64,000 nucleotides of DNA, taken from Pseudonocardia sp. TRM90224 (GTDB lineage Bacteria; Actinomycetota; Actinomycetes; Mycobacteriales; Pseudonocardiaceae). The DNA lies in contig NZ_JAJGSX010000008.1 of the NCBI RefSeq assembly GCF_021245725.1, positions 124,001 through 188,000 on the forward strand. Direction: 5' to 3'. Numbering within the stretch: position 1 is the first letter of the stretch; each line of letters begins with the position of its first letter. Position numbers and translations under genes: made by a program. Positions 1 to 8,295 of the stretch are shown here, in pieces. Under the pieces are notes generated by a model. That model worked only from the letters and a program-made list of their open reading frames with translations. It was not told the origin of the DNA and did no database searches.

Positions 1-871
1 GGGCGAAGACCGCCTCGGTGATCCCGGTGAGCGGGACGCCCAGGTCCAGCGCGTCGATCGCCGTCCAGGTGCCGGTGCCCTTCTGCCCGGCCTGGTCGAG
101 GATGACGTCCACGAGCGGGCCGCCGGTGCGCTCGTCGGTCTTGGCGAGCACCTTCGCGGTGATCTCGATGAGGAACGACTCCAGGTCGCCGGTGTTCCAC
201 TCCTCGAAGATCGCCGCGATGGCCGGCGCGTCGAGCCCCGCGACATGCGTGAGCAGGTCGTACGCCTCGGCGATGAGCTGGATGTCGGCGTACTCGATGC
301 CGTTGTGCACCATCTTGACGTAGTGCCCGGCGCCGTCGGGTCCGACGTGGACGCAGCACGGCGTGCCGTCGACGACGGCGGCGATGCTGGTCAGCACCTC
401 TTCGACCTCGGCGTACGCCGCGGGGTCACCGCCGGGCATGATGCTCGGCCCGAGCAGCGCGCCCTCCTCGCCGCCCGAGACGCCGATGCCCATGAACCGC
501 AGCCCGTTGGCCGCGCACTCCTCGGTGCGGCGCTTGGTGTCGGGGAAGTGCGAGTTGCCGGCGTCGATGATGATGTCGCCCTCGTCGAGCAGCGGCGTCA
601 GGTCGGAGATCACGCCGTCGACCGGGGCGCCGGCCTTGACCATCACGATGATGCGGCGCGGTCGCTCCAGCGCGGCGACGAAGTCCTCCAGCGACTCGGC
701 GCCGTGGAACGTCCCCTCATCGCCGTAGGCCTCGACGAACTCCTTCGTGCGGGCCGCCGTGCGGTTGTGCACAGCGACCGGCACGCCGCGGCGCGCGATG
801 TTGCGGGCGAGGTTCGCCCCCATCACCGCAAGCCCGGTGACCCCGATGCGGCTCTGCGCTGGCTCGGTCAT
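1..871 (-). CDS. gnd: 6-phosphogluconate dehydrogenase, decarboxylating (3' end cut by window edge)
   Basis: Oxidises 6-phosphogluconate to ribulose 5-phosphate with NAD(P)+ in the cytosolic pentose phosphate pathway. About 290 N-terminal residues are visible from ATG at 871 and the frame stays open to base 1. The Rossmann start reads GVTGLAVMGANLARNIA, the substrate-binding signature GVSGGEEGA follows, and the family hallmark GHYVKMVHNGIEY contains the catalytic Lys and the following His-Asn. The frame continues through ITAKVLAKTD and DQAGQKGTGTWT, which are also canonical. It is the last gene of the minus-strand group at the left edge. Whether the protein is the short (about 330 residues) or long (about 470) type cannot be seen, because the C-terminus is outside the window. 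Confidence 0.95.
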   Translation of the reverse strand, partial: MTEPAQSRIGVTGLAVMGANLARNIARRGVPVAVHNRTAARTKEFVEAYGDEGTFHGAESLEDFVAALERPRRIIVMVKAGAPVDGVISDLTPLLDEGDIIIDAGNSHFPDTKRRTEECAANGLRFMGIGVSGGEEGALLGPSIMPGGDPAAYAEVEEVLTSIAAVVDGTPCCVHVGPDGAGHYVKMVHNGIEYADIQLIAEAYDLLTHVAGLDAPAIAAIFEEWNTGDLESFLIEITAKVLAKTDERTGGPLVDVILDQAGQKGTGTWTAIDALDLGVPLTGITEAVFA

Positions 872-956
872 GGTTCTCCCTCGCTGGTCGCCCTGCGCGG
901 GCGACGTTACCGACCCGGGCTCAGCGCGCGCATCCGACCGTCCAGAACAGAGATGA

Positions 957-1822
957 TCAGAACTCCTTCGCGGCAGGAATGATCTCCCTGCCGATCAGCT
1001 CCAGCCGCGCCGGGTCCCAGACCTGGGCACCCAGCCGTGGGCCTCGCTCACGCCGAGCTTCCCGAGGCCCTGCAGCTGCTCGATCAGCGCGTCGACCTTC
1101 TCGCCCTTCTCGCCGGTGTCGAGCTGCACCATGACGGTCTTCTCGATGTCGTCGTAGTCGCGCCCGACGTCGGCGCAGTGCGCGCGCAGCACGTCGAGCT
1201 TGCCCGGCAGCTCCGGCCCGGCGAAGAGGTTGCAGGCCTGCGCGTACTGCGCGACGAGGCGCAACGTCTTCTTCTCGCCGCCACCACCGATGAGGATCGG
1301 CGGCGTGCGCAGCGGCTGCGGCGCGTTCAGCGTGCGCTCGAGGTGGTAGTGCTTGCCCTCGTACGGCTCGTTGCGCTCGCTCCACATCTGCTGGCAGATC
1401 TGGAGGCTCTCCTCGAGCCGCTCGAAACGCTCGGCGGTCGAGGGGAACGGGAGGCCGAGCCCGCGCGCCTCATCGCCGTTCCACGCGGCCCCGATGCCGA
1501 GCCAAGCCCGGCCCTTCGAGAGCACGTCCAGCGTCGATACGAGCTTGGCCAGCATCCCCGGCTCGCGGTAGCTGACGGCCGTCACCCACGCGAGCAGCTC
1601 GACCTTCGACGTGCGCGCGGCGAGGTAGCCGAGCGTCGTGTAGGCCTCCAGCATGTCGTGCTCCGGCGGGCCGAGCACGCCGATCTGCCACAGGTGGTCC
1701 ATCACGCTGACCCGCGCGATCCCGACCTCCTCGGCCTCCGTGACGATCCTCGTCAGATCGTCGGCGAGCCCGGCCCGGCCGTTCGGGAACGTGAAGTCGG
1801 CGATGTGCAGTCCGATGTCCAT
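957..1822 (-). CDS. LLM class F420-dependent oxidoreductase with a 3' frameshift
   Basis: Luciferase-like (bacterial luciferase fold, TIM barrel) flavin/F420 oxidoreductase; the substrate cannot be told. ATG at 1822 opens MDIGLHIADFTFPNG, and family features follow: VMDHLWQ, LGIGAAWNGDEARGLGLPFPS, and PILIGGGGEKKTLRLVA in the C-terminal half. The initial frame stops at 995 after LGVSEAHGWV. The expected C-terminus, AQVWDPARLELIGREIIPAA, continues in another frame to a stop at 957. One missing base around 1028-1033 would restore a 288-residue protein of normal family length. Either the gene has a recent lesion or the assembly has an error. The product without correction would lose about 20 C-terminal residues, so it may still fold. 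Confidence 0.8.
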
Positions 1823-1919
1823 GCGATCAACGCTAGGCGCGTATCCGGTTCGTCGCCGGCTGTGAGGGTGGGCCTGATGGTCCCTGGGTGAACAGCGCAG
1901 ACGGTGCTACAACAGAGCC

Positions 1920-2294
1920 CTACACAACGTAGGCGTACGACCCGAAGCGCAGGACGGCGACGGCGAGCGCCAGGATCCCGAGCACCAACGGCGGCACGAT
2001 CGTCTCCTTGCGCCGCACGTGCGTGGCCACGGCCAGCACCGAGACCACAAGCAGTCCGACAGCGGCGAGCGGGGTCAGCACGGGCAGGATCCCGGTGACC
2101 CAGGGCAGGATCAGCCCGATCGCGCCGATCACCTCGACCACGCCGATCCCCTTCACCCCGGCGTCGGAGTAGTCGTCGGCCCAGCCCATGCCCGCCGAGA
2201 CGAGCGCCGGCTTCGGGCGGACGAGCTTCGCGACCCCGGCCGCGAAGTAGACCAGCGCGAGCAGGCCTTGCAGCACCCAAACGACGATCCCCAC
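1920..2294 (-). CDS. DoxX family membrane protein
   Basis: Small integral membrane protein of 124 residues with four predicted transmembrane helices: about 3-23 (VVWVLQGLLALVYFAAGVAK), 50-70, 73-92 and 99-118. The first helix ends in AGVAKL and is followed by a loop with GWADDYSD, as in DoxX-like proteins of Actinobacteria. Members are linked to redox-related membrane functions, but the role of this one is not known. It lies between the luciferase-like gene and the SCO1664-like gene with its own spacing (97 and 79 bases), so it may be transcribed singly. No catalytic residues can be assigned. Confidence 0.8.
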   Translation of the reverse strand: MGIVVWVLQGLLALVYFAAGVAKLVRPKPALVSAGMGWADDYSDAGVKGIGVVEVIGAIGLILPWVTGILPVLTPLAAVGLLVVSVLAVATHVRRKETIVPPLVLGILALAVAVLRFGSYAYVV

Positions 2295-2373
2295 GAGAAC
2301 CTCCGGACTGAGTGTTGAATCCTCAACAATCTATCCGACGACTCATCCTCACAACAGACGATCGTGGCCTTCT

Positions 2374-3168
2374 TCAGAATGCGGGCCACGGGATGGCGGG
2401 CCCGTAGCCGGACGGCTCGGGGAACTTGCCCTCGGCGAGCAACGCGTCGACCCGGGCGACCAGCGTGCGCGTCTCACGGCGGGTGATGTGCTCGCCGAGC
2501 GTGTCGATTAGCCCGCCGTCGAGGCCCGCACGCAGCTTCTCGAGCGCCTCGACGGCGTCGTCGGGCAGCGGCTGTCCGATCCAGCCCCACAGCACTGTGC
2601 GCAGCTTGTCCTCGACGTGCAGGGTCAGCCCGTGGTCGACGCCGTACAGGTGCCCGTCGGTGCCGGCGAGCACGTGCCCGCCCTTGCGGTCGGCGTTGTT
2701 CACGACGATGTCGAACGCCGCCATCCGGCGCAGCTCCGGCGTGTCGGCGTGGACGAGCACCGCGGGTTCGCCGCGGTCGCCGCGCGCCCGCAGCACCCCG
2801 ATCCAACCCGGCGGCACCTTCCTCGGCGAGCAGACGTCCACCAGCTCGCGCTCGTCGTCGGTGTCGACCCAGACCTGCACCATGCCCGGCCCGAACGGGC
2901 CGTCACGCAGCACCGTCGGCGGCACGACGTCGAACCCGGCGGCCTCCGAGATCAGGAACGTCGCGACCTCACGGCCGGCGAGCGTGCCGTCGGGGAAGTC
3001 CCAGAGCGGCCGCTCACCGCGGATCGGCTTGTAGACGCACTGCGCCTCCAGCCCGTCGGCGCTGATCGTGCCGAAGAGGGTGGCGTTGGAGGCGTCCACC
3101 AGACGCCCGGTGACGTCGATGCGGCCACGCCGCAGCAGTCCCGGCACGGCCGGGTCGCGAGGGTCCAC
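2374..3168 (-). CDS. SCO1664 family protein (PI3/4-kinase-like fold)
   Basis: A 264-residue member of the actinobacterial SCO1664 family. The sequence has a kinase-like layout: LEAQCVYKPIRGERPLWDFP with the putative nucleotide-binding Lys, DIVVNNADRKGGH as the catalytic-loop equivalent (residues about 153-165), and YGVDHGLTLH as the metal-binding Asp segment. Biochemistry of the family is unknown to me. It starts at ATG 3168, 12 bases after the stop of the DUF3090 gene, and forms a conserved run with that gene and the histidine phosphatase upstream. In many actinomycetes this run ends in mshC (mycothiol biosynthesis); mshC is not present downstream here. Confidence 0.85.
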   Translation of the reverse strand: MDPRDPAVPGLLRRGRIDVTGRLVDASNATLFGTISADGLEAQCVYKPIRGERPLWDFPDGTLAGREVATFLISEAAGFDVVPPTVLRDGPFGPGMVQVWVDTDDERELVDVCSPRKVPPGWIGVLRARGDRGEPAVLVHADTPELRRMAAFDIVVNNADRKGGHVLAGTDGHLYGVDHGLTLHVEDKLRTVLWGWIGQPLPDDAVEALEKLRAGLDGGLIDTLGEHITRRETRTLVARVDALLAEGKFPEPSGYGPAIPWPAF

Positions 3169-3180
3169 GAACGTTCTGTC

Positions 3181-3747
3181 TCAGTCCGCAGCCGGGGACC
3201 TCTGGTGGTACCCGTTCAGGCGCGCGCAGATGTGGCCCTCCGGGTCGAGCGGCTCCGCGCACAGCGGGCACGGCGGGCGGCCGGCGGAGACGACCCGCTC
3301 GGCGCGGTCGGCGAACGCCTTCGCCTGCAACGGGGAGAGGAACACCCGCAGGGCGTCGGGGCCCTCCTCGGTGTCGTCGAGCACAACCGACTCGTCGACC
3401 TCCTCCTCCGTCACCGCGAGCAGCTCGACGACGATCGAGCGCGAATCGGCGTCCCAGCCCAGACCCATCGTGCCAACGCGGAACTCCTCCTCGAGCGGGA
3501 CGGCGAGCGGGTCGAGGTCGGTGCGGGCCGGCTCGTCGGCGTCGTCGGCACCGAAGCGACGCACCACCTCCTGCAGCAGCGCGCTGATGCGCTCGGCGAG
3601 CACCGAGACCTGCTGTTTCTCCAGCAGGACGCTGATCGTGCGGGCCTGCTCGATCGCCTGCAGGTAGAACGACCGGTCGCCGGGCTCGCCGACGGTCCCG
3701 GCGACGAATCGCTCGGGCTGGCGGAAGACATGGATGACGCGTGACAT
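3181..3747 (-). CDS. DUF3090 family protein
   Basis: Conserved actinobacterial protein of 188 residues of unknown function. I chose ATG 3747 (MSRVIHVFRQPERFVAGTVG) because the family starts there; an in-frame ATG seven codons upstream adds no conserved sequence. The C-terminus has a probable zinc knuckle, CPLCAEPLDPEGHICARLNGYH (as CPLC plus HIC, residues about 163-181). The central part is acidic, including EEEFRVGTMGLGWDADS. It sits between the histidine phosphatase (50 bases upstream) and the SCO1664-like gene, the invariant neighbours of this family, which supports a common pathway or complex. Confidence 0.85.
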   Translation of the reverse strand: MSRVIHVFRQPERFVAGTVGEPGDRSFYLQAIEQARTISVLLEKQQVSVLAERISALLQEVVRRFGADDADEPARTDLDPLAVPLEEEFRVGTMGLGWDADSRSIVVELLAVTEEEVDESVVLDDTEEGPDALRVFLSPLQAKAFADRAERVVSAGRPPCPLCAEPLDPEGHICARLNGYHQRSPAAD

Positions 3748-3797
3748 GGCACTTCGAGGGTATGCCAACCGCGCCCATCAGGCACGTTTCTTCCCGG

Positions 3798-4502
3798 TTA
3801 CGCGTTCGTCGACCCGCCCACCACGGCGTCCGAACTGCGGGCCGCAGGCTTGCGACGTCGCTTGGGCTTGGGCGGTATGAGCCCCGACACATCGCCCGCG
3901 AGGTCGTTCACCCGCGCCACGAACGGCCGGGTCTCGGTGTAGTGCACGACGCTGATCGAGCTGGTGTCGACCATGATCCGTTGGAAGTTGTCGAGGTGCG
4001 TGGCCAGCGCGTCGGCCAGCACCGCCTTGATCACGTCGCCGTGCGTGCAGGCCAGCCAGACCGCCTGCGGACCGTGTTCCGCGGCGATCCGCGCGGAGTG
4101 CGCACGGACGGCACCGACCGCGCGGGCCTGCATGCCGGCGAGGCCTTCTCCGCCGGGGAAGACCGCGGCGGACGGGTGCGCCTGCACGACCCGCCACAGA
4201 GCCTCCTTGGACAGGGTCTTGAGCGAGCCGCCCGTCCACGAGCCGTAGTCGACCTCGGCCAGCTCCGGCTCCGTGACGGGGGTCAGGCCGCGGTCCTTCG
4301 CGAGCGGCGCGACGGTCTGCTCGCAGCGCAGCATGGGTGAGCAGACGATCTCGGCGATCGGGACACCCGCCAGCCGCTCGACGATCTTGTCGGCCTGGCC
4401 GCGCCCGACCTCGTCCAGCTCGACGCCCGGCGTGCGACCGGCGAGCACGCCGGACACGTTGGCCGAGGAGCGGCCGTGGCGCAGCAGGATCAGGGTGGTC
4501 AC
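3798..4502 (-). CDS. MSMEG_4193-type histidine phosphatase family protein
   Basis: Histidine phosphatase superfamily protein of 234 residues. GTG at 4502 is followed by TTLILLRHGRSSAN, with the phosphohistidine-forming RHG motif at residues 8-10. VCSPMLRCEQTV holds a second active-site Arg, and LACTHGDVIKAV the C-terminal catalytic His. The C-terminus is a basic tail (PPKPKRRRKPAAR), a feature of the actinobacterial subfamily found next to DUF3090. The gene starts 11 bases after the stop of the TetR gene, so it may be co-transcribed with it. The substrate is unknown; an annotation as phosphoglycerate mutase would not be justified. Confidence 0.85.
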   Translation of the reverse strand: MTTLILLRHGRSSANVSGVLAGRTPGVELDEVGRGQADKIVERLAGVPIAEIVCSPMLRCEQTVAPLAKDRGLTPVTEPELAEVDYGSWTGGSLKTLSKEALWRVVQAHPSAAVFPGGEGLAGMQARAVGAVRAHSARIAAEHGPQAVWLACTHGDVIKAVLADALATHLDNFQRIMVDTSSISVVHYTETRPFVARVNDLAGDVSGLIPPKPKRRRKPAARSSDAVVGGSTNA

Positions 4503-4513
4503 GACGACCGAGA

Positions 4514-5074
4514 CTACGGGGCCAGCCCGGCGATCACGATCTCGATGAACCGGGATCGCATTGCCGACGGCATCTCGGCACCGGGGATGCTGGTGAGCAG
4601 CATCACGATGTCGGCGAACGTCAGGTCGGGCCGGACGGCGCCCGCGGCGATCGCGCGTTCCAGCAATTTCACGAACGCGGCCGTCGCCCGACCCATCGGC
4701 GAGTCCGGGGTCGCCGTCGTCAGCTCGGCCTCGGCGTCGAGGCGGCCCGCAGCCGACTTGAGCGCCTTGTCGGTGGCCTGCCGTTCGGCGGCGGTGCGGA
4801 ACAGCGCGGCAAGCTCCGGACCGGGCGGAGCGCCCGCATCGATCTTGCGCAGCGACTCCTCCGCCATGGCCGCGACCTGCTCGACCGAGTCGTCCACGAC
4901 CGCTGAGACCAGATCCTCCTTCGCGGGGAAGTGCCGGTAGAGGGTGCCGACGGCCACCCCGGCGAGCTTGGCGATGTCCTCCATCGTCGCGTCGGCGCCC
5001 GTCGTGGCGACGAGCTCCCGGGCGGCAACGAGTATCCGGCTCCGGTTGCGCTGTGCGTCGGCTCTCACCCACAC
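4514..5074 (-). CDS. TetR/AcrR family transcriptional regulator
   Basis: TetR-type repressor, about 186 residues. The N-terminal helix-turn-helix runs through ATMEDIAKLAGVAVGTLYRH with FPAKEDLV, followed by a ligand-binding C-terminal domain without recognisable specificity. Start choice is uncertain: ATG 5089 lies inside the likely operator, while GTG 5074 has AGG eight bases upstream; GTG 5068 (VRADAQRNR) matches the usual family N-terminus but has a poor ribosome site. It is divergent from the SDR gene at 5142. Two copies of a TGAA-N6-TTCA inverted repeat fill the intergenic space, so it probably represses itself and the SDR. Confidence 0.88.
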   Translation of the reverse strand: MWVRADAQRNRSRILVAARELVATTGADATMEDIAKLAGVAVGTLYRHFPAKEDLVSAVVDDSVEQVAAMAEESLRKIDAGAPPGPELAALFRTAAERQATDKALKSAAGRLDAEAELTTATPDSPMGRATAAFVKLLERAIAAGAVRPDLTFADIVMLLTSIPGAEMPSAMRSRFIEIVIAGLAP

Positions 5075-5078
5075 ATCA

Positions 5079-5120
5079 TGAACCTGCATTCACGTTATGG
5101 CTAAGATGAAGGAACATTCA
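5079..5120. promoter_or_regulatory. Twin TetR operator-like inverted repeats
   Basis: Two 14-bp inverted repeats of the form TGAA-N6-TTCA lie at 5079-5092 and 5107-5120. Both have the longer pattern ATGAA-N4-CATTCAC and their centres are exactly 28 bp apart. They occupy the gap between the divergent TetR and SDR genes. The spacing and symmetry fit binding of two TetR dimers. No experiment is implied. Confidence 0.6.
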
Positions 5121-5141
5121 CCTTCTGCCGAGGAGTGCGCC

Positions 5142-6041
5142 ATGAGTTGGACGACCGCCGACATCCCCGACCAGACCGGCCGCCGCGCCGTCGTCACGGG
5201 ATCGAACGCAGGGCTCGGACTGGAGATCGCCGCCGAGCTGGCGGCGCACGGTGCGGCCGTCGTGCTGGCCTGCCGCAACCCCGAGAAGGCCACCGCAGCG
5301 GCGGCGACGATCCGGGGCCGGACGCCCGGCGCCGAGATCGAGGTCCGCGCGCTCGACCTGGCCGATCTCGACAGCGTCGCCGCGTTCGCCGACGGCTTCG
5401 ACAGCAGGCTCGACCTGCTCGTCAACAACGCCGGACTGATGGCGGTCGACGAGTCGCGGACCGCGCAGGGCTTCGAGACCCAGTTCGGGGTGAACCACCT
5501 CGGGCACTTCGCGCTGACCGCACGACTGCTGCCGCACCTGCTCGCCACGCCGGGCTCACGGGTCGGCTCGATGTCGAGCATGGGGCACCGCGGCGCCCGC
5601 GGCAGCGCCGACCCGAAACTGGAACGGTCCTACGACCGCTCGCAGTCGTACTTCCACAGCAAGCTGGCGAACCTGCTGTTCACCGCCGAGCTGCAGCGCA
5701 GGCTCGCCGTTGCCGACGCCGACACGATCGCCGTCGCCGCGCATCCCGGTGGCTCGAACACGGATCTGGGCACGGAGGGATCCGCCCTGACCAACTGGTT
5801 GGCCCGACGGCTCGTCCCGTACATCGCGCAGAGCCCGGCACTGGGCGCGCGGCCGATGCTGCGCGCGCTCACCGACCCCGCGGTGCGCGGCGGCGAGCAC
5901 TACGGCCCGCGGTTCGTATACAGGGGCGCGACGCCCGTGCTGGAGACGCCGAGCCGGGCCGCGCGCGACGCCGAGGCCGCCCGCCGCCTGTGGGATCTCT
6001 CGGAGGAGATGACCGGGCTCACGCCGGCGTTCACGAGGTGA
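5142..6041 (+). CDS. SDR family NAD(P)-dependent oxidoreductase
   Basis: Short-chain dehydrogenase/reductase of 299 residues, of the retinol dehydrogenase/WWOX-like kind often found beside TetR genes. ATG 5142 has AGGAG at 5131-5135. The cofactor motif is VVTGSNAGLGLEIA (TGxxxGxG), followed by NNAG in LLVNNAGLM. The catalytic Ser is in SMSSMGHRG and the YxxxK equivalent is YFHSKLANLL (Tyr, Lys). After the active site, AVAAHPGGSNTDLG is typical of the family. The natural substrate is unknown. It is divergent from the TetR gene and likely under its control; its stop is one base before the uppP stop on the other strand. Confidence 0.9.
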   Translation: MSWTTADIPDQTGRRAVVTGSNAGLGLEIAAELAAHGAAVVLACRNPEKATAAAATIRGRTPGAEIEVRALDLADLDSVAAFADGFDSRLDLLVNNAGLMAVDESRTAQGFETQFGVNHLGHFALTARLLPHLLATPGSRVGSMSSMGHRGARGSADPKLERSYDRSQSYFHSKLANLLFTAELQRRLAVADADTIAVAAHPGGSNTDLGTEGSALTNWLARRLVPYIAQSPALGARPMLRALTDPAVRGGEHYGPRFVYRGATPVLETPSRAARDAEAARRLWDLSEEMTGLTPAFTR

Positions 6042-6042
6042 C

Positions 6043-6864
6043 TCAGGTAGCGGCGACCCAGCCCAGGCTCAGCGCCACAAGCAGCACGATGCCGAGCGCG
6101 ACCCGGTACCAGACGAACACGTAGACGCTGTGCTTCTCGACGTAGCGCAGCAGCCACGCGATCGAGGCGTAGCCGACGGCGAACGCGATGACCGTCGCCA
6201 CCGCCATCTGGACGCCGCTGGGCCCGTCGCCCGCGAAGACGTCGGGGATCTGGAAGATGCCCGACGCCACGACGGCGGGGATGGCGAGCAGGAACGAGTA
6301 GCGCACGGCAGCCGTGCGGGTGAACCCGAGGAACAGGCCCGCGGTGATCGTCCCGCCCGAGCGGGAGACGCCGGGGATCAGCGCCATCGCCTGTGCGAGG
6401 CCGAGGATGATCCCGTCGGCGACCTTCATGCGGCGCAGCTCGATGCGCTGCTCGCCGACCTTCTCCGCGAGGCCGAGCAGCAGGCCGAAGCCGATCAGCG
6501 TGCAGGCGATCAGCCAGAGGTTGCGGGCGGCGGTCTGGATCTGGTCCTCGAACAGGAGCCCGAGCACGCCGATCGGGATCGTCCCGATGATCACCAGCCA
6601 GGCCAGCCGGTAGTCCGGCTCCTTGCGGACCTCGGCATCGAACATGCCGCGGACCCAGGTCACCAGCAGGCCCCAGATGTCCCGCGCGAAGAAGATGATC
6701 ACGGCTAGCTCGGTGCCCAGCTGCGTCACCGCCGTGAACGCCGCACCCGCGTCGCGGCCGAAGAAGACCTCCGACACGATCCGCAGGTGGGCCGACGACG
6801 AGATCGGGAGGAACTCCGTCAAACCTTGGACGAGACCGAGTACGAGGACTTCGAGCCAACTCAC
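6043..6864 (-). CDS. uppP: Undecaprenyl-diphosphatase
   Basis: Integral membrane phosphatase (BacA/UppP) that dephosphorylates undecaprenyl diphosphate and so recycles the lipid carrier of peptidoglycan precursors; over-expression of family members gives bacitracin resistance. The protein has 273 residues, the usual length. Both signature segments are present: the N-terminal [15 protein letters not shown] (residues about 14-28) and the internal [17 protein letters not shown] containing the conserved PGxSRSG motif. Around eight transmembrane helices can be seen. It is convergent with the SDR gene (one base between stops) and divergent from the aldo/keto reductase 52 bases away. Confidence 0.97.
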   Translation of the reverse strand: MSWLEVLVLGLVQGLTEFLPISSSAHLRIVSEVFFGRDAGAAFTAVTQLGTELAVIIFFARDIWGLLVTWVRGMFDAEVRKEPDYRLAWLVIIGTIPIGVLGLLFEDQIQTAARNLWLIACTLIGFGLLLGLAEKVGEQRIELRRMKVADGIILGLAQAMALIPGVSRSGGTITAGLFLGFTRTAAVRYSFLLAIPAVVASGIFQIPDVFAGDGPSGVQMAVATVIAFAVGYASIAWLLRYVEKHSVYVFVWYRVALGIVLLVALSLGWVAAT

Positions 6865-6916
6865 GAGCGCGGACCGTACCGGGGGTACCTGAGAGCCCAG
6901 CCTTAGGCTCTCTCAT

Positions 6917-7861
6917 GTGCGGCGAAGACGGGTCGGTTCGAGCGGGCTTGAGGTGTCGAGGATCGGACTCGGGACGATGACCTGGGGGGCCGATACCGAA
7001 ACCGAGGACGCGACGGCCCAGCTCACGGCGTTCGTCGACGCCGGCGGCACGCTCGTCGAGACCTCCGACGGCTACGGCGACGGCGCCGCGCAGTCGGTGC
7101 TCGGCGAGGTGCTGGCGCAGAGCGTGCCGCGCGACGACGTCGTGATCGCCGGGCGCGGCACGATGCCGGGCGGGCCGCTCGGCGACGGACCGGCGCGCGG
7201 GGCGCTGCTCTCCGGGCTCGACGCCGCCCTGGACCGGCTCGGCACCGATCACATCGACCTGTGGCAGCTGCCGGCGTTCGACGCGACCGTCCCGCTGGAG
7301 GAGACGCTCTCCGCCGTCCAGATCGCGGTGATGTCGGGCAAGGCGCGCTACGCGGGTCTCGTCGCGCCGAAGGGCTGGGAGCTGGCCACCGTCGCCGAGC
7401 GCGGCAAGGCGTTGGGCAGCATCACCGTCCCGGTGTCCGCGCAGGTCGAGTACTCGCTGATCTCCCGCGACGTCGAGCAGGAGCTGCTGCCCGCGGCCGC
7501 CCACCACGGCATCGGCCTGCTCGCGTGGGCCCCACTCGGGCGCGGCGTGCTGACCGGCAAGTACGTCGACGGCACCCCGGCCGACTCGCGTGCGGCCTCG
7601 GCCAACCTCGCCTCCTACGTCGAGGCGCGGCGCAACGAACGCTCGTCGCGGATCGTGCAGGCCGTGCTGACCGCGGCCGACGGGCTGGGCACCTCACCGC
7701 TCGCCGTCGCGCTGGCGTGGGTGCGCGACCGGCCCGGCGTCGCGGCCGCGATCGTCGGCGCTCGCGACGCCGCCCAGCTCGCCGCCTCGGTCGCCACGGA
7801 GGCCGTCACGCTGCCCTTGGAGATCCGCGCGGCGCTGGACGACGTCAGCCGAGGTGGCTGA
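6917..7861 (+). CDS. Aldo/keto reductase family protein with a degenerate active site
   Basis: AKR-fold protein of 314 residues from GTG 6917, which starts MRRRRVGSSGLEVSRIGLGT, a normal AKR N-terminus. The usual catalytic tetrad Asp-Tyr-Lys-His is only partly kept. The FDTAxxYG segment reads VETSDGYGDG (Asp replaced by Glu, Tyr kept). The Lys segment reads DVVIAGRGT (no Lys), and the DLYQxH segment reads DLWQLPAFD (no His). NADPH-binding features near the C-terminus remain (AAIVGARDAAQL). It may be an inactive or repurposed homologue, or use another chemistry. It is divergent from uppP, with a gene order conserved among related actinomycetes as far as I recall. Confidence 0.85.
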   Translation: MRRRRVGSSGLEVSRIGLGTMTWGADTETEDATAQLTAFVDAGGTLVETSDGYGDGAAQSVLGEVLAQSVPRDDVVIAGRGTMPGGPLGDGPARGALLSGLDAALDRLGTDHIDLWQLPAFDATVPLEETLSAVQIAVMSGKARYAGLVAPKGWELATVAERGKALGSITVPVSAQVEYSLISRDVEQELLPAAAHHGIGLLAWAPLGRGVLTGKYVDGTPADSRAASANLASYVEARRNERSSRIVQAVLTAADGLGTSPLAVALAWVRDRPGVAAAIVGARDAAQLAASVATEAVTLPLEIRAALDDVSRGG

Positions 7862-7966
7862 GCCGGCTGGCACGACCACTGAACCGGGCATATGGTGTGG
7901 GGATTCCACCCACCGTTCACCGGCGTGTGGAGCGCAATATCCCTGGAGCTGGCGGGAGGTGAGCCG

Positions 7967-8215
7967 GTGGCACGCAGCAGCCCGACCGGCACGATCGACG
8001 GGGACGCCGGGGAGGGGAATCTCGGGGACTGGGAGTACCGGCCGCTCCAGCTCCCCGGGGACGTCTCCCGCATGACAGCAGCGGTGCGGCTGGCCATCCA
8101 GGCGGAGTTCGGCGGCTGGGAGCTCTCCCGCGTCCGGCTCTACCCCGGCGGCGTCCGCAAGGTGTGGCTGCGCCGCCGACGCACCAACCGGATGCTCCCG
8201 GAGCTGTCGGGCTGA
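7967..8215 (+). CDS. DUF5703 family protein
   Basis: Small soluble protein of 82 residues. I chose GTG 7967 because GGGAGG lies at 7954-7959, seven bases upstream; a longer frame from 7892 reads through what looks like untranslated leader. The core GDWEYRPLQLPGDVSRMTAA followed by IQAEFGGWELSRVRLYPGG and VWLRRRR matches the DUF5703 family of Actinobacteria. Function is unknown. It lies downstream of the aldo/keto reductase (105-base gap) and is convergent with the SDR gene at 8296. Confidence 0.8.
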   Translation: MARSSPTGTIDGDAGEGNLGDWEYRPLQLPGDVSRMTAAVRLAIQAEFGGWELSRVRLYPGGVRKVWLRRRRTNRMLPELSG

Positions 8216-8245
8216 GCACCAGTCAGTCGGCCGGCGCCTGGCGAC

Positions 8246-8283
8246 ATGGGCGGCGTCGTTGATCAAAAAGCGAAACCGCCCAT
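8246..8283. terminator. Possible bidirectional terminator hairpin
   Basis: ATGGGCGG at 8246-8253 pairs with CCGCCCAT at 8276-8283 across a 22-base loop that contains AAAAAG. It lies between the convergent DUF5703 and SDR genes. The long loop and the lack of a T-run make it weak as an intrinsic terminator. Confidence 0.35.
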
Positions 8284-8295
8284 CTCACGCTCGAT

